Positions 37,146 to 47,230 are shown, counted from the first letter of the stretch. The stretch is DNA of 64,000 bases from Gammaproteobacteria bacterium (GCA_021772985.1 JAJFKX010000012.1:218397-282396); one strand, 5' to 3'. Translations and numbers: made by a program. Notes: generated from the sequence alone by a model not told the origin.

Positions 37146-38633
37146 TTAATTACCACAATAGACTCGTGTTAATCCATTCATCATCTCGTACATAGTCAGC
37201 CGTCTTGGCGGTGGGCGGATAATCTGCTGCTGAAAATTGGCCTTAATATCGTTGTGCGCCGGATCATCAACATAAGCCAGTATGCGCCGCGAACAAGTGC
37301 ACAGCGGACCTGTTACCGGTGGGCTGCCAAATGCCAGATTAAACATGCGCCGTATATTGGCCAGTTCACCGACCATGCCGGATATGTTTTCCTTCATCCA
37401 CGCCAACCCCACCTGGCCGGGATAGCCGAACAGATCGCTTTGCTCAATAGTGGCAAACAACGCCCGGCATTCTGTTTCGATCATCTCACGCCCGGCCGTC
37501 CGTTCCAATTCAAAAATATCCAGTTCAGCTTGTCGGTATAGTCGCAGCTGCCGGCGCGCCTCTACCAGGTTACCGTCTTCTATCGCTCGAGCGCCTCTGC
37601 GGTCGGCATCTTTCAGGCGGTTTTCAGCCTCACGCAGCCTGCGTATCGCATTGTTGCGCCCGGCAGCCAGATCCAACGCATGGGTTAACTCATGCCAGAT
37701 AGTGGCTTCCGGGCAAATGCCGGTCAGGAAATTGTCACCATTCAGGGTAATCGTATCGGTGCTTGGGTCATGGAAACCTGCGCTTACTCCTGAGCTGTTT
37801 GGAATGGTGCAGGCTGCTACAAATCCTGATGGTGCTCTATTCAGCATGGTAGTGAGCTTAGCGCACTGTGCTGGAAAACGGGGTTGTCCGGCGGCATTAC
37901 GGGCATTACAGATTTGATCGCGAAAACGTTGGATACGCAGACGAACACAGGCTTCAGGTGTCATTTGATTGTTACACGGAGCCTGCAACTGCTGACCGGC
38001 ACGCCCCCAGGTGAATCTGAGGCGCTGAGGTTGCCTGCGCGGGGCTTCCTGACGGAGCAGCCCACGATCTCCGGCAAATGGAAGTATTTCAATACTGTAT
38101 TCCAAAGCTTGCTCACGAATCTCCAGATCCCGGGCTATATCTCTAAGCGGCGATGCTGCATTAAGCTGTTCAAACTGCTGTTTTAAGCCATTTGCCGTCT
38201 CTGCCGGCGGTTGCTCAAGCAACTGCTCGAGCAGTGCACGGTTAGCGGTTATGTTTTGCTGATCCTGTTCAGCTGTCAGTTCCAGCTGTGCAGCAATCCG
38301 ATCCGGCAATACCCAGATGAGCGCAAAGCGTTCACCAGTGGTAATTCGACCGGCATCCTTAATTGAACCATCCGGATAGAATACGTTGACACGGTAATAC
38401 ACAGGATCACTGGTGCCGGGGGCAACCGGCCATTGAAAGGCCTGATCAATGCTGACATAAATTTGTGGGTCGTTATAGTGTTGTGCCGGCACCAACTCGA
38501 CATGCCACAATTCATCAGGGATATGGTACAGGTTGCCGATATTACTGACGGGTGCGGTGGAGCAGGCGGATAAACCTGCTGCTGCGGATGCCACCGTCAA
38601 CATCCTTAGTGTCAATGCGAGAAAACGAAACAT
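37146..38633 (-). CDS. HExxH zinc-metalloprotease-like lipoprotein
   Basis: 495 residues. Lipoprotein signal with lipobox GLSAC (MLTVASAAAGLSAC). The C-terminal half carries the zincin motif WHELTHALDLAAG (H314, E315, H318), with possible third-ligand acids in RREMIETECRALFATIEQ, which follows ~65 residues of highly charged helix (DADRRGARAIEDGNLVEARR). The N-terminal ~250 residues form a beta-rich region (YYRVNVFYPDGS) and a long helical part. It resembles gluzincin-type peptidases in which a downstream glutamate completes the site. Substrate unknown. GAGG lies 7 nt before the ATG. Confidence 0.72.
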   Translation of the reverse strand: MFRFLALTLRMLTVASAAAGLSACSTAPVSNIGNLYHIPDELWHVELVPAQHYNDPQIYVSIDQAFQWPVAPGTSDPVYYRVNVFYPDGSIKDAGRITTGERFALIWVLPDRIAAQLELTAEQDQQNITANRALLEQLLEQPPAETANGLKQQFEQLNAASPLRDIARDLEIREQALEYSIEILPFAGDRGLLRQEAPRRQPQRLRFTWGRAGQQLQAPCNNQMTPEACVRLRIQRFRDQICNARNAAGQPRFPAQCAKLTTMLNRAPSGFVAACTIPNSSGVSAGFHDPSTDTITLNGDNFLTGICPEATIWHELTHALDLAAGRNNAIRRLREAENRLKDADRRGARAIEDGNLVEARRQLRLYRQAELDIFELERTAGREMIETECRALFATIEQSDLFGYPGQVGLAWMKENISGMVGELANIRRMFNLAFGSPPVTGPLCTCSRRILAYVDDPAHNDIKANFQQQIIRPPPRRLTMYEMMNGLTRVYCGN

Positions 38634-38909
38634 CTTGCTGCCTCTCGATTGTTAATTGATTATCTAAAATATACTAGCAGAAAAAAGTTGGCAGACCTAT
38701 GTCTTTAACTCATATAAACCAGCAAGTTAGAGCAGGTTGCTGATTTTTGCATCTTTGCAGGGTTACCAGAATAACCATCTTCGAATACCACCCCATAGCC
38801 GTAATAATGGCTATCACAAACCATCTCTTGATCGATACCGTTAGAAATTCAGCCGGGGTGTTATCTTGAATTTTGTTGTGCCTGGAAGAATCGATGGCTT
38901 GATTATTAC

Positions 38910-39170
38910 TTATGCGTCATAGCTTTTACCGTACTTCTTTTTGACCGCTATACAGGTTTCTCCTTCCGGGTTTTTTTGGCATTCTTCAACAAATAGTTTG
39001 CAGCCCATTTCCACTCCAGCCCTAACCGAGGGTCTATCAGACTCGTCCCATCCTTCCATTTGTTCTTCGGTTCCCATCACAACACAGTTGCCGTAAAAGC
39101 TATTGGCTTCCGTGCACCCGGTCAAAGTCAATATTGAAAGAATTGAAGCAAGAATTAATGACTGTTTCAT
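38910..39170 (-). CDS. Small hypothetical lipoprotein
   Basis: 86 residues. Signal with lipobox (ILASILSILTLTGC, lipidated Cys19), then a compact cysteine-containing domain (NSFYGNCVVMGTEEQMEG, MGCKLFVEECQKNPEGETC) with five cysteines in the mature part. The ATG at 39170 begins the signal; an upstream ATG would add 12 charged residues before it. No family recognised. Confidence 0.62.
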   Translation of the reverse strand: MKQSLILASILSILTLTGCTEANSFYGNCVVMGTEEQMEGWDESDRPSVRAGVEMGCKLFVEECQKNPEGETCIAVKKKYGKSYDA

Positions 39171-39384
39171 TTTTCTGAAATTACGCATGAGTAAAGTTAA
39201 AGACATAAATAACAGCAGCTCAACGACGATTATGAACAGTGTGTCAAAAACGCAAGTTCAGGCAAGCATAAACTATATTTTCAGTAAAGCCTCCAACAGA
39301 GTTGAAGGCTTTTACATTTGCACCTGATATCCTCCGGTTGGTTTGGCCGTCGAATATATTCAGGTCAACACCGCACATCGGTTA

Positions 39385-40773
39385 TTAACCTTCTTCCCAT
39401 ATTGCCTGGCTAAGCAGAACGACACCCTCATGGCTGATATCAATGGTGTCTTCAGGTTCATCATCAATGATCTGATTTCCCTGACCTGTCTGAAGGTAAT
39501 CATTACCTGGACCCGGTGAGACAAAAGCCTGCCCGTCGCCAAGATAAATGCTATCGATGCCATCATGGTCAATCAGCATCAGGCTAGCATACTGTGCATT
39601 AGCCAGTTGCAGTTGATCATCGCCGGATAGGTCACTAACCAGGACGCGCGCATACTCACCTTCAATTTCGATTACATCATCTCCGTCACCGCCTTCCAAT
39701 ACCAGGTTGATCAGCTCTCCCTGCAATTGAAAATGAATGGTTTCCATTGGCGTATCAGGCCATTGGATGATCACTTCCCCAGATGATGACTGAATCAGGA
39801 TAGTGTCATCCTGGTCGGTTCCGGCAATATGCACATAACTCTGTCCATCAGATACCGCCAGCAGTTGCTCACTGTTGGCAACCATCTGCATAGAATCCTG
39901 GGTCATTTCTATTATCTCACTGCACAGCAGGTCGCTGATCAGCATATTGCCGTTAATAAAGGTATCACCTAGGTTGGGATTGCCATACATATCATCATTT
40001 CCAGCGTAGCCATCATGGTGATCGGCACCCGTTTCACCAAACATCAAGTCATCACCGGCACCACCCAATAACAGGTCGTTGTCATCACCTCCGCAAAGAA
40101 TGTCGTTTTTCATGAAACCATCGAGTTGGTCTTTGCCGGGGCCGCCTAACAATATGTCGGATCCATGAACAAGATATTGCCCATCACCTTCCATGTAATC
40201 ATTGCCACTGCCGCCGGCCAGGAAATCATCGCCTGGGCCGGCGATCAAAACATCATCATCGCCGCCCCCCAGCAACAAATCATTGTCATCTTCCCCCCAG
40301 AAATGGTCTTCGCCGGAGCCGCCCCACAACAGGTCAGCACCTGAACTTGTCTGCACCCAGTTTTCGCCCGTAAGAAAATAGGCGATATCATTTCCATAAT
40401 CCATTTCAACAATACTCTTACCCCCGCTGCTATACAGATAGTCATCACCAAACGAAGTCAGTATGGTTGAATCCACACCGGCCAAATGAAATATGGAATC
40501 ATCACCAGAAAAAGTTTGAATAGAGACATGCTTGATCAAGCCTGCCGGAAATATGTTAAAACTCTCAGCGCCTGTACCTGCTTTGGTGATCAATTGGAAC
40601 AAGCCGCCTTTGGACTGGGTTATGACCGTGTCCCGTTGGTTGGTTGTATCAATACTGAGTTCACCATTTGCATTCAGAGTCACTTGAATTTGTGCCTGGA
40701 TTACACTGGAATAAAACAAAATCGTCAGTATCAGCAAATAACCCTTTGAAATGCATATCTTTAATGCCTGCAT
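39385..40773 (-). CDS. Secreted protein with RTX-type calcium-binding repeats
   Basis: 462 residues. Sec signal peptide KGYLLILTILFYSSVIQAQ. About residues 135-270 contain nonapeptide repeats of the GGxGxDxUx kind (SGADLLWGGSGEDHFWGEDD, GGDDDVLIAGPGDDFLAGGS, GGDDNDLLLGGAGDDLMFGE), forming a calcium-binding parallel beta-roll. Flanking parts are beta-helical with repeated IxI(Q/D) strands. Unlike type I secreted RTX toxins it has a Sec signal and no obvious C-terminal T1SS signal, so it is likely a periplasmic or surface calcium-binding protein. The ATG at 40773 has GGAG 7 nt upstream. Confidence 0.83.
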   Translation of the reverse strand: MQALKICISKGYLLILTILFYSSVIQAQIQVTLNANGELSIDTTNQRDTVITQSKGGLFQLITKAGTGAESFNIFPAGLIKHVSIQTFSGDDSIFHLAGVDSTILTSFGDDYLYSSGGKSIVEMDYGNDIAYFLTGENWVQTSSGADLLWGGSGEDHFWGEDDNDLLLGGGDDDVLIAGPGDDFLAGGSGNDYMEGDGQYLVHGSDILLGGPGKDQLDGFMKNDILCGGDDNDLLLGGAGDDLMFGETGADHHDGYAGNDDMYGNPNLGDTFINGNMLISDLLCSEIIEMTQDSMQMVANSEQLLAVSDGQSYVHIAGTDQDDTILIQSSSGEVIIQWPDTPMETIHFQLQGELINLVLEGGDGDDVIEIEGEYARVLVSDLSGDDQLQLANAQYASLMLIDHDGIDSIYLGDGQAFVSPGPGNDYLQTGQGNQIIDDEPEDTIDISHEGVVLLSQAIWEEG

Positions 40774-41336
40774 AAATTTCTCCACTTGAATATGCGCTGT
40801 TGCGCGCCCGGTTAAATTGAAACCCTATCGTTGGCATGGCCGCATCAGTCATAACAAGCAGGCAGCCGTACACATATATATAAAGCGGGAAACTCAGTAT
40901 TTGTGTGCCAATATCAACAGGTTTGTCTAGGTAATAGCAGATGTTGCACGGCCTACAAGGCAGCAGTCATTGTCGTAGACAGGTAATCAGGAGCAGTCGT
41001 TGATTGGTTATGGATGAGCTGGGTTAAAAACGATTAGGTAATCGATGCAGTGTGATGCGATTGTTTGCGGGAGCCCGGCAGGTTGAGCTGAGCGAAGTTA
41101 TTGTTGTTTGCAGTTTGCCTGGAGCCAGTCCTGAGCATGCAGTGGTGCTGATGGGGTAAAAATAAATGGATTTTAATTAATAAATTGTTATTTCATTTTA
41201 TCGCCTGATTTTTACGTATTCTTAATTTCTATTCCCTTATAGTGCGGCTGCAAGTTAGATGAACAGTCTAGTTAATCTGCTTGTTTACTTCTTAATTTTA
41301 AATTGAACTATCAAATTCATTCATGGAGGAATGATT
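40774..41336. other. 563-bp intergenic region between divergent genes
   Basis: No gene recognised. It contains an AT-run (ACATATATATAAAG, about 40871-40884) and the ribosome site GGAGGA (41325-41330) of the next gene. Promoters for both neighbours must lie here. Confidence 0.5.
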
Positions 41337-41807
41337 ATGCACTTGATTACTAAAAATAAATTAGCTTTTATTGCCATCACTGCTGTATTTGGTTTTGCCG
41401 GTATGGCTAATCTGGCCATTGCAGAACAACCATTAACCCCTGAAGAATATGAACAAGCCGCGTTGGCGCTTCCTGAATTGGATGAGGGTATTCAGAAACC
41501 TGGCCAAACCCGGGCAGCTGCTTCTATGAAGTGTTTTGTGGACACGCCGGCATTTGACCTATTCACAACGGGCTATTGTCACAGCAGTGGTAACCCAAGA
41601 ACCACAACAGCAGTATTCAGGATTGATAATGAGCCGGCAAATTTCACCATTTTGTGGTCAGATAGTCGTTGCAGTTCAAGCAGTGATACTTGTTTCTTGC
41701 CAATCAGACATTTCCAGCAGATTACTTTGAGTGCAACGGTATTGAATAATGCTAATAATACTTTCAGCACAACTTCCGCAACTGCTCATTATGAAAGTTT
41801 TGATTGA
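41337..41807 (+). CDS. Hypothetical secreted protein with C-terminal Cys pair
   Basis: 156 residues, no recognised family. Signal peptide LAFIAITAVFGFAGMANLAI, cut near AIAEQ. The mature part has an acidic helix (PLTPEEYEQAALALPELDEG) and a domain with four cysteines (MKCFVDTPAF, TGYCHSSGN, DSRCSSSSDTCFLPI). I use the second ATG because GGAGGA ends exactly before the first (41331) and 6 nt before this one. A terminator hairpin follows its stop. Confidence 0.65.
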   Translation: MHLITKNKLAFIAITAVFGFAGMANLAIAEQPLTPEEYEQAALALPELDEGIQKPGQTRAAASMKCFVDTPAFDLFTTGYCHSSGNPRTTTAVFRIDNEPANFTILWSDSRCSSSSDTCFLPIRHFQQITLSATVLNNANNTFSTTSATAHYESFD

Positions 41808-41831
41808 TACTTAAGAAGTATTCATGAAACT

Positions 41832-41864
41832 TGCCCGGGCATTACTTATGCCTGGGTATTTTTA
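41832..41864 (+). terminator. Rho-independent terminator
   Basis: TGCCCGGGCAT (41832-41842) and ATGCCTGGGTA (41848-41858) form an 11-bp stem with one G-T pair and a short loop, followed by ATTTTTA. It lies 25 bp after the small secreted protein gene. Confidence 0.75.
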
Positions 41865-42604
41865 TATAGTATGTATCCCTGTGCAGGTATTTAGTATTAG
41901 CGTATGGTTTATAGTTTGCGCTGATTAAGTGCGGTAAATTACTGCATAACCAATGCTTATTTTTTCTTGGTCATTTGACCCGGTCGGGTTTTCCTGGTGT
42001 TTCGCTTTTTCTATTTGAACTATGCCCGAGTTATTTTTGCGAGTCGTTAACCTGTTGGGTCATGATTGTTTTTCTGATAAGTGCATCGTTATAGTTACAC
42101 CCCACATCAGCTGATCTGGCTGTTGAGTAGAGCAGGCGTGAGCGACTGTCATTGGTTCTGCCCGATAGAATAATTTAAACAGGAAGCTGGTAGTTAAAAA
42201 TGAAACGGTAGCCAAAATATTATTTATGATGCTTGTTAAGCAGCTATTTCCTTATATTAAGCCAATGATAAAACCTGGATATTATTATTGCCTGTAGTTG
42301 GGGCTTGGTCCACCGTACGTATGTAATAACACAATGTGTCGATGTCGACAATAAAGATGCGATGAAATAGGGGTAATGCCGGGCTTGTCGGTTGCAGGAG
42401 AATAATCAGTGATGCAAATCTAAAAAGACTCGTGTTTAAGTGGGTGTTTGATTTTATTTTTTGTTGGGTGCGGAGCTAGCCAACAAACATCAGAAGCGAT
42501 ATCAAATATTGATGCTATTGAACAGTTGGATGCCATGCAGCCCAGCGAGCGATGTGGAATTCAAGCGCAGAGTTGATTGGTGATATTAGTATTCAGGTTG
42601 ATGC
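41865..42604. other. 740-bp gene-poor region
   Basis: No intact gene. It contains a possible lipoprotein remnant (42448-42576) and the palindrome TGTCGATGTCGACA (about 42338-42351). It looks like decaying sequence between a terminated gene and the convergent ZIP transporter gene. Confidence 0.5.
42448..42576 (+). pseudogene. Possible remnant of a lipoprotein gene
   Basis: Reading from a TTG at 42448 the frame gives LILFFVGCGASQQTSEAISN followed by IDAIEQLDAMQPSERCGIQA and stop, with a lipobox-like VGC but only seven residues of signal. The frame upstream is closed by a TAA and there is no ATG. It may be the trimmed 5' end of a lipoprotein gene. Weak call. Confidence 0.25.
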
Positions 42605-43387
42605 CTATGTCCATATGGCCACAATTGCCATTACACTGAAACCCAGTGCCACCATGCAGAATTTAAGATACAGACGCTGATTTTGAGAAAACTCATCGTT
42701 CAAAATGTCCAGCAGAGCAATATAAAGAAACGTACCGGCGGCCAGGGCATCAAATAGTCCTTCAAACAGCAATGCTGTATTAGCTGAAAGAAACTTTATC
42801 AAACCCATGCCTAAGGCAATGCCAATGGATGTCATTAGTGAAAATGACACCAGCATCAATACGGCATGTTTCATGGGTATGCGGTTGCGCAATAAGCTTA
42901 CCCCAAGCGCGAAAGCAGCGGTGCCTTTATGGGCAACAACTGCCAGCAGTATGATCAGTGCCTGGGTAACCACTTTTTCGGTACCTAGTGCAATGCCGGT
43001 GATCAGTGAATGCACAGACAACACCAACATCAGGATATATGGATAGAGTGTCATGCTTTCGCCCGAACTCGGGTGTTGTTTTTCTACGGCATGCTCACGA
43101 TTGAGCAACACTTTTTCCAAAAAAAGTATCAGCAAAAAACCCAGGCAACAAATTAAAACAGACCAGGGGTAACGGTTGTTGCCAATGATGCTGAATGCGC
43201 TCTGGGCATCAGGCAGCATATGGATAAGTCCAGCGCCCAGAAAAACGCCGCCGGCAAAGGAATTGCCCACAGAAAAGAGTAGTTCGCTTTGCGCGGATTC
43301 GGCAACCTTGCGAGCAGATAATCCGCCGATAATCCCGGTCAGAAAAATACCGGTAATGGCAATATATTTAAATAGCAGCAGATTCAT
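42605..43387 (-). CDS. ZIP-family divalent metal transporter
   Basis: 260 residues with eight predicted helices. ZIP signatures are GNSFAGGVFLGAGLIHMLPD (TM2-loop) and HKGTAAFALGVSLLRN near TM4 with the metal-binding His, plus LVSFSLMTSIGIALGMGLIK (TM5-like). Members move zinc, iron or related divalent cations into the cytoplasm. The variable histidine-rich loop (LNREHAVEKQHPSSGE) is short. A start at the second in-frame ATG gives a normal first helix; upstream ATG 43426 would add a polar segment. Metal specificity cannot be decided. Confidence 0.85.
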   Translation of the reverse strand: MNLLLFKYIAITGIFLTGIIGGLSARKVAESAQSELLFSVGNSFAGGVFLGAGLIHMLPDAQSAFSIIGNNRYPWSVLICCLGFLLILFLEKVLLNREHAVEKQHPSSGESMTLYPYILMLVLSVHSLITGIALGTEKVVTQALIILLAVVAHKGTAAFALGVSLLRNRIPMKHAVLMLVSFSLMTSIGIALGMGLIKFLSANTALLFEGLFDALAAGTFLYIALLDILNDEFSQNQRLYLKFCMVALGFSVMAIVAIWT

Positions 43388-43599
43388 CTTACATTCCGTT
43401 TTAGCTAACTCAACACTATCGGCCATTCGAGATTGGGCGGGAATTCATTAATATTATAGTAAATCTGGAAGCGGACAAGCGGCAGCCGCCGATCAGAGCC
43501 AGGATGATTTGACTTAATCTTTTAAATAATAAGTTATACCCGCCAGTAGCCAGCGGGTACAATCGTAGCTGTCTTTCAGCTGATCACCACTGTTTGAAT

Positions 43600-45414
43600 A
43601 TGCCCAATTTTTATTCTCGTCGCGATCTCGATTTTCTGGTTAACGATTATCTGAAAGCCAGTGAGCTTTGTCAGTACCAGCGTTATGCTGAACATGATCC
43701 AGAGACTTTTGCTGAGATTCTGAATACCGCTGAAAAACTGGCGGAAGAACTGTTTTACCCGCACGCTGCCAAAAGTGATGCCAATCCACCGGTGTTTGAT
43801 AATGGCCGGGCGATTTTAATACCGGAAATCAAACAAGCGATGGATGCTTATTGCGAGAATGGTTTTATCGCTGCATCTTTTGGTCCGGAACATAATGGCC
43901 TGGGCTTGCCGGAGCTGATTGCATATGCTGCGACAACCATTTTTATGACGGCCAATCTGCCGTCAACGGCATATGGCACATTAACCGTTGGCGCTGGGCG
44001 CTTGATTGAATCCTTTGGCAGCAAACAACAGCAACAACGCTATTTACTACCGATGGTGGAAGGTCGTTTTTTCGGCACCATGTGCCTTTCGGAAACCCAT
44101 GCAGGTTCCTCGTTAACGGATATCCGCACCCGGGCTGAATTACATGAAGATGGCAGTTATCGCTTGTTTGGCAGCAAAATGTGGATATCCACGGGGGAAC
44201 ACGACATTTCAGAAAACATCATACATATGGTGTTGGCTAAATTGCCCGGTGCGCCGGCTGGTGTAAAAGGCATTTCGATGTTTTTGGTGCCCCGGCTATG
44301 TTTGAATGCTGCAGGTGAAGCTGAGCAGCGCAACGATGTCACACTGGCAGGCCTTAATCATAAAATGGGCTACCATGGCTCGGTCAATACCGTGCTTAAT
44401 TTTGGCGATAACGGGGGTGCATATGCCGAGTTGATCGGTGAACCCCACAAAGGTCTGTTTTACATGTTCCAGATGATGAACGAAGCACGTATCAGTGTGG
44501 GCCTGAGTGCTGCAGCGCTGAGTGTTGCGGGTTATCGGGCTGCCTGTGATTACGCTAAGGATCGCCGCCAGGGCAGGCACCTGGATTGCAAGGACCCGGC
44601 ATCACCGATGGTGCCGATTATTGAACATGCCGACATCAAGCGCATGCTGTTGCAGTCAAAGGCTTATGCAGAAGGCGGCCTGGCTTTGTGTTTATATGCC
44701 ACCCGTTTAATGGATGATACTCGCGTATTGCAAGGCGAAGCCGCCAAGCGGGCTTTTGCGATTTTGGATTTATTGACACCAATCGTTAAATCCTGGCCAT
44801 CAGAATTTGGATTGCGGGCCAATGACCTGGCGATTCAGGTGCACGGTGGTTACGGTTACACCAAAGATTACCCGGTTGAACGTTTGTATCGGGATAACCG
44901 TTTGAACAGTATTCATGAAGGTGCTAAAGGCATTCACGGGATTGATTTACTGGGCAGAAAAGTCTTGCAGGACCATGGCAGGGCACTCGCTTTGCTGCTG
45001 GAGGATATGGACGACAGCATCAAAGCAGTACGTGATGATGTGTCAGCACGAGCATTACATCCGTTTGCCAATGCCCTGGAAACGGCTTGTGCATCGGTTT
45101 CAGATACCAGCAAAAAACTATTGGCAGGTGTTGCTGCTAAAGGGCTGAAAACCAGTATGGCCAACGCAACCATTTATATGGATATGCTTGGGCATGTGGT
45201 AGTCGCCTGGATCTGGTTGCAGCAAGCACATATTGCTAATCGGCAACTGGCTGCTGACCCAATACCTGCTGAGAGGATGTTTTTGAATGGGAAACTTGGT
45301 GCCTGCAGGTATTTTTATATCTATGAACTACCCATGGTTGATACCCAGTGTGGTTTGTTGAACCAGCTTGACGAGACCTGTTTGAATGCTGATGAACAGT
45401 GGTTTGATATGTAA
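43600..45414 (+). CDS. Acyl-CoA dehydrogenase, DmdC/long type
   Basis: 604 residues, the length of the acyl-CoA dehydrogenases with extra C-terminal helical domain. Motifs: TMCLSETHAGSSLTDIRTRA and WISTGEHD at the FAD/substrate site, RISVGLSAAALSVAGYRAAC and, near the C-terminus of the core, NSIHEGAKGIHGIDLLGRKV holding the catalytic Glu. The C-terminal ~150 residues (LLEDMDDSIKAVRDDVSARA...) are the DUF-type cap. Members act on 3-methylmercaptopropionyl-CoA (DMSP pathway) or on varied acyl-CoAs. The ATG at 43600 lies two codons inside a TTG start. It is distinct from IVD at 3432. Confidence 0.88.
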   Translation: MPNFYSRRDLDFLVNDYLKASELCQYQRYAEHDPETFAEILNTAEKLAEELFYPHAAKSDANPPVFDNGRAILIPEIKQAMDAYCENGFIAASFGPEHNGLGLPELIAYAATTIFMTANLPSTAYGTLTVGAGRLIESFGSKQQQQRYLLPMVEGRFFGTMCLSETHAGSSLTDIRTRAELHEDGSYRLFGSKMWISTGEHDISENIIHMVLAKLPGAPAGVKGISMFLVPRLCLNAAGEAEQRNDVTLAGLNHKMGYHGSVNTVLNFGDNGGAYAELIGEPHKGLFYMFQMMNEARISVGLSAAALSVAGYRAACDYAKDRRQGRHLDCKDPASPMVPIIEHADIKRMLLQSKAYAEGGLALCLYATRLMDDTRVLQGEAAKRAFAILDLLTPIVKSWPSEFGLRANDLAIQVHGGYGYTKDYPVERLYRDNRLNSIHEGAKGIHGIDLLGRKVLQDHGRALALLLEDMDDSIKAVRDDVSARALHPFANALETACASVSDTSKKLLAGVAAKGLKTSMANATIYMDMLGHVVVAWIWLQQAHIANRQLAADPIPAERMFLNGKLGACRYFYIYELPMVDTQCGLLNQLDETCLNADEQWFDM

Positions 45415-45459
45415 ACCCGGATGCCGGTTAATTGAATGAATTAACTTGAGTTTCAGCCA

Positions 45460-45485
45460 ATGCCTGTGTGAAGTCACACAGGCAT
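45460..45485. terminator. Bidirectional terminator-like stem
   Basis: ATGCCTGTGTG-AAGT-CACACAGGCAT: perfect 11-bp stem with 4-nt loop between two convergent genes (acyl-CoA dehydrogenase and BNR protein). T-tracts are weak. Confidence 0.5.
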
Positions 45486-45514
45486 GTTATGGATATCAGT
45501 TTTTGTGTGCTGTG

Positions 45515-47230
45515 TTAGTTTACTGGTGGTAACGGCACTGCCTCGAAACCAGTCAAGAAAAACTCTTCTCCCAACTCACCGCTTAAAGTCGGTGCGACGT
45601 AAACATCAATCGAGTTGCCACCGGCACCTTCATCGCGGGTATCGGTAAAGATGGCAATTCCATCACCGCTGAGACGGCTGATATCCAGACTGCTGTAATC
45701 ACCAAACTGGAAGCCATCTCCCGGGGCCGGTGAGCTGACGTCAGTAATTCTGACCGGGTCGTTGAAGGTGACAGCACCATCTGTGGAAACAGCGTGATAA
45801 ACATCAACGCCATCACGGCCGGGGAAAGCCCGGGTATCATAAAAAATTATGTTGACGGTGCCATCTGCGGCAAGGTCCAGCCAGGGTTGCCAGCGGTCGA
45901 CTGAGTCGACATCATCAACAGGGTGTGGGTTGCTGAAATTCCAGCTGGCACCTTGGTCGTCAGAGTAAGCAACGGTCACTTGAGCATGGTTGGTTGCCGG
46001 GCTGCCTCCGGAATCTGCAGTCAGGTCGCTCCAGGCTACATACAAACGGCCATCAAATGGGCCACCTGAGTTATCAACATCGATTGAAGCAATAATCGCA
46101 GAACCACGGTTTGCCTGGGATGGAATGAAGTAGTTGAAACTGGCGTTGGTATTAGCGATTACGGTAGTCGGGGTAAAATTGATACCGCCATCGGTAGACA
46201 TGTTAAAGCGAACGGTGTTGGTCGCAAAAGAAGGGTATACGTGATAAACCACGCCGTTGCGATCGGTAGTAAGGTCACTGCCGATACCCAGTGGTTCACC
46301 GTTAAAGGTGAAGATGTTGTAGGTATCTCCAAAATCACTGGAGACGCCGACCTGCAATACATTACCACCGTGCCAGGTGACATAGACATTATCCTGGAAT
46401 GGTGAATCTGGGTGGATATCAACGTGCAGGAACTCTTTGTCGTTGAAGCCGGCTGGAGCTACCAGTTCGCGGCGTGGGTCGCCTGGAGTAATGGACTCAA
46501 GCCCATCCCAGCTTTGGCCATTATTATCCGAGCGATAAATCCAGATTTGGCCGCCACCCAGGGTTGATGTATAAGCCAGGGTGCCATCCGATGACCATTC
46601 TATGGTGGGGTCACAACATTCGCCTCCTAATAAGTCAGGCGCTTGAGTCCAGGTGTTCCCACCATCATCGGAAAAATACATATCCTGTCCGCTGCCGTTA
46701 ACACCGGCCAGTACAATATCAGGGTTGATCGGGTTAACCGAGACAGCTGATTCAGCAGCGCTGCCAACCGGGTTCACCAGGACATTGCTATCTGGTACCC
46801 GTAAATCATTTTCAATAATCTGACTGAAGCTCAGGCCGTCTTCCAGGACTACCTCAAAACGGTCGTTGATTCTTGTTAAGCCACTGTAGATCAAACCATC
46901 AATCAGAAACCCCTGATAGCGTTGCAGGAAAAAATTAAATGCTGACAAGGGGTATTGTGCCGGCCCGGTTCGGCGCAGACTTGGGTAATCACGTCGAAAC
47001 TGGACCCGATAAAAAGCCGGAATCGGGGTAAATTGTTCCGCTTCGTTTGTGGATAGCAGTGCCAGATCTTCCAGCGTTAATTGGTAATTACGATCATCCC
47101 ATGCCCCAATGGTAGCCAATGCCTGATAATCAACTCTGTTATCAATTCCACGCGAGTTATCAATTGTCTGGGCATGGCTGGAAAGCGCAAAAGCCAAACA
47201 CAACACTAGCAATAAACAGCTCTTGTTCAT
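45515..47230 (-). CDS. Secreted BNR/sialidase-like repeat protein with GFE tail
   Basis: 571 residues. Signal peptide KSCLLLVLCLAFALSSHA. Six Asp-box (BNR) units are visible, such as FSDDGGNTWTQAPD, YRSDNNGQSWDG, VSSDFGDTYN, STDGGINFTP, SDDQGASWNF and STDGAVTFND, giving a beta-propeller of the sialidase/exo-glycosidase superfamily. Typical sialidase arginines are not all evident, so it may be a non-hydrolytic propeller. The C-terminus EEFFLTGFEAVPLPPVN belongs to the xGFE tail group. GGAG lies 10 nt before the ATG. Confidence 0.82.
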   Translation of the reverse strand: MNKSCLLLVLCLAFALSSHAQTIDNSRGIDNRVDYQALATIGAWDDRNYQLTLEDLALLSTNEAEQFTPIPAFYRVQFRRDYPSLRRTGPAQYPLSAFNFFLQRYQGFLIDGLIYSGLTRINDRFEVVLEDGLSFSQIIENDLRVPDSNVLVNPVGSAAESAVSVNPINPDIVLAGVNGSGQDMYFSDDGGNTWTQAPDLLGGECCDPTIEWSSDGTLAYTSTLGGGQIWIYRSDNNGQSWDGLESITPGDPRRELVAPAGFNDKEFLHVDIHPDSPFQDNVYVTWHGGNVLQVGVSSDFGDTYNIFTFNGEPLGIGSDLTTDRNGVVYHVYPSFATNTVRFNMSTDGGINFTPTTVIANTNASFNYFIPSQANRGSAIIASIDVDNSGGPFDGRLYVAWSDLTADSGGSPATNHAQVTVAYSDDQGASWNFSNPHPVDDVDSVDRWQPWLDLAADGTVNIIFYDTRAFPGRDGVDVYHAVSTDGAVTFNDPVRITDVSSPAPGDGFQFGDYSSLDISRLSGDGIAIFTDTRDEGAGGNSIDVYVAPTLSGELGEEFFLTGFEAVPLPPVN

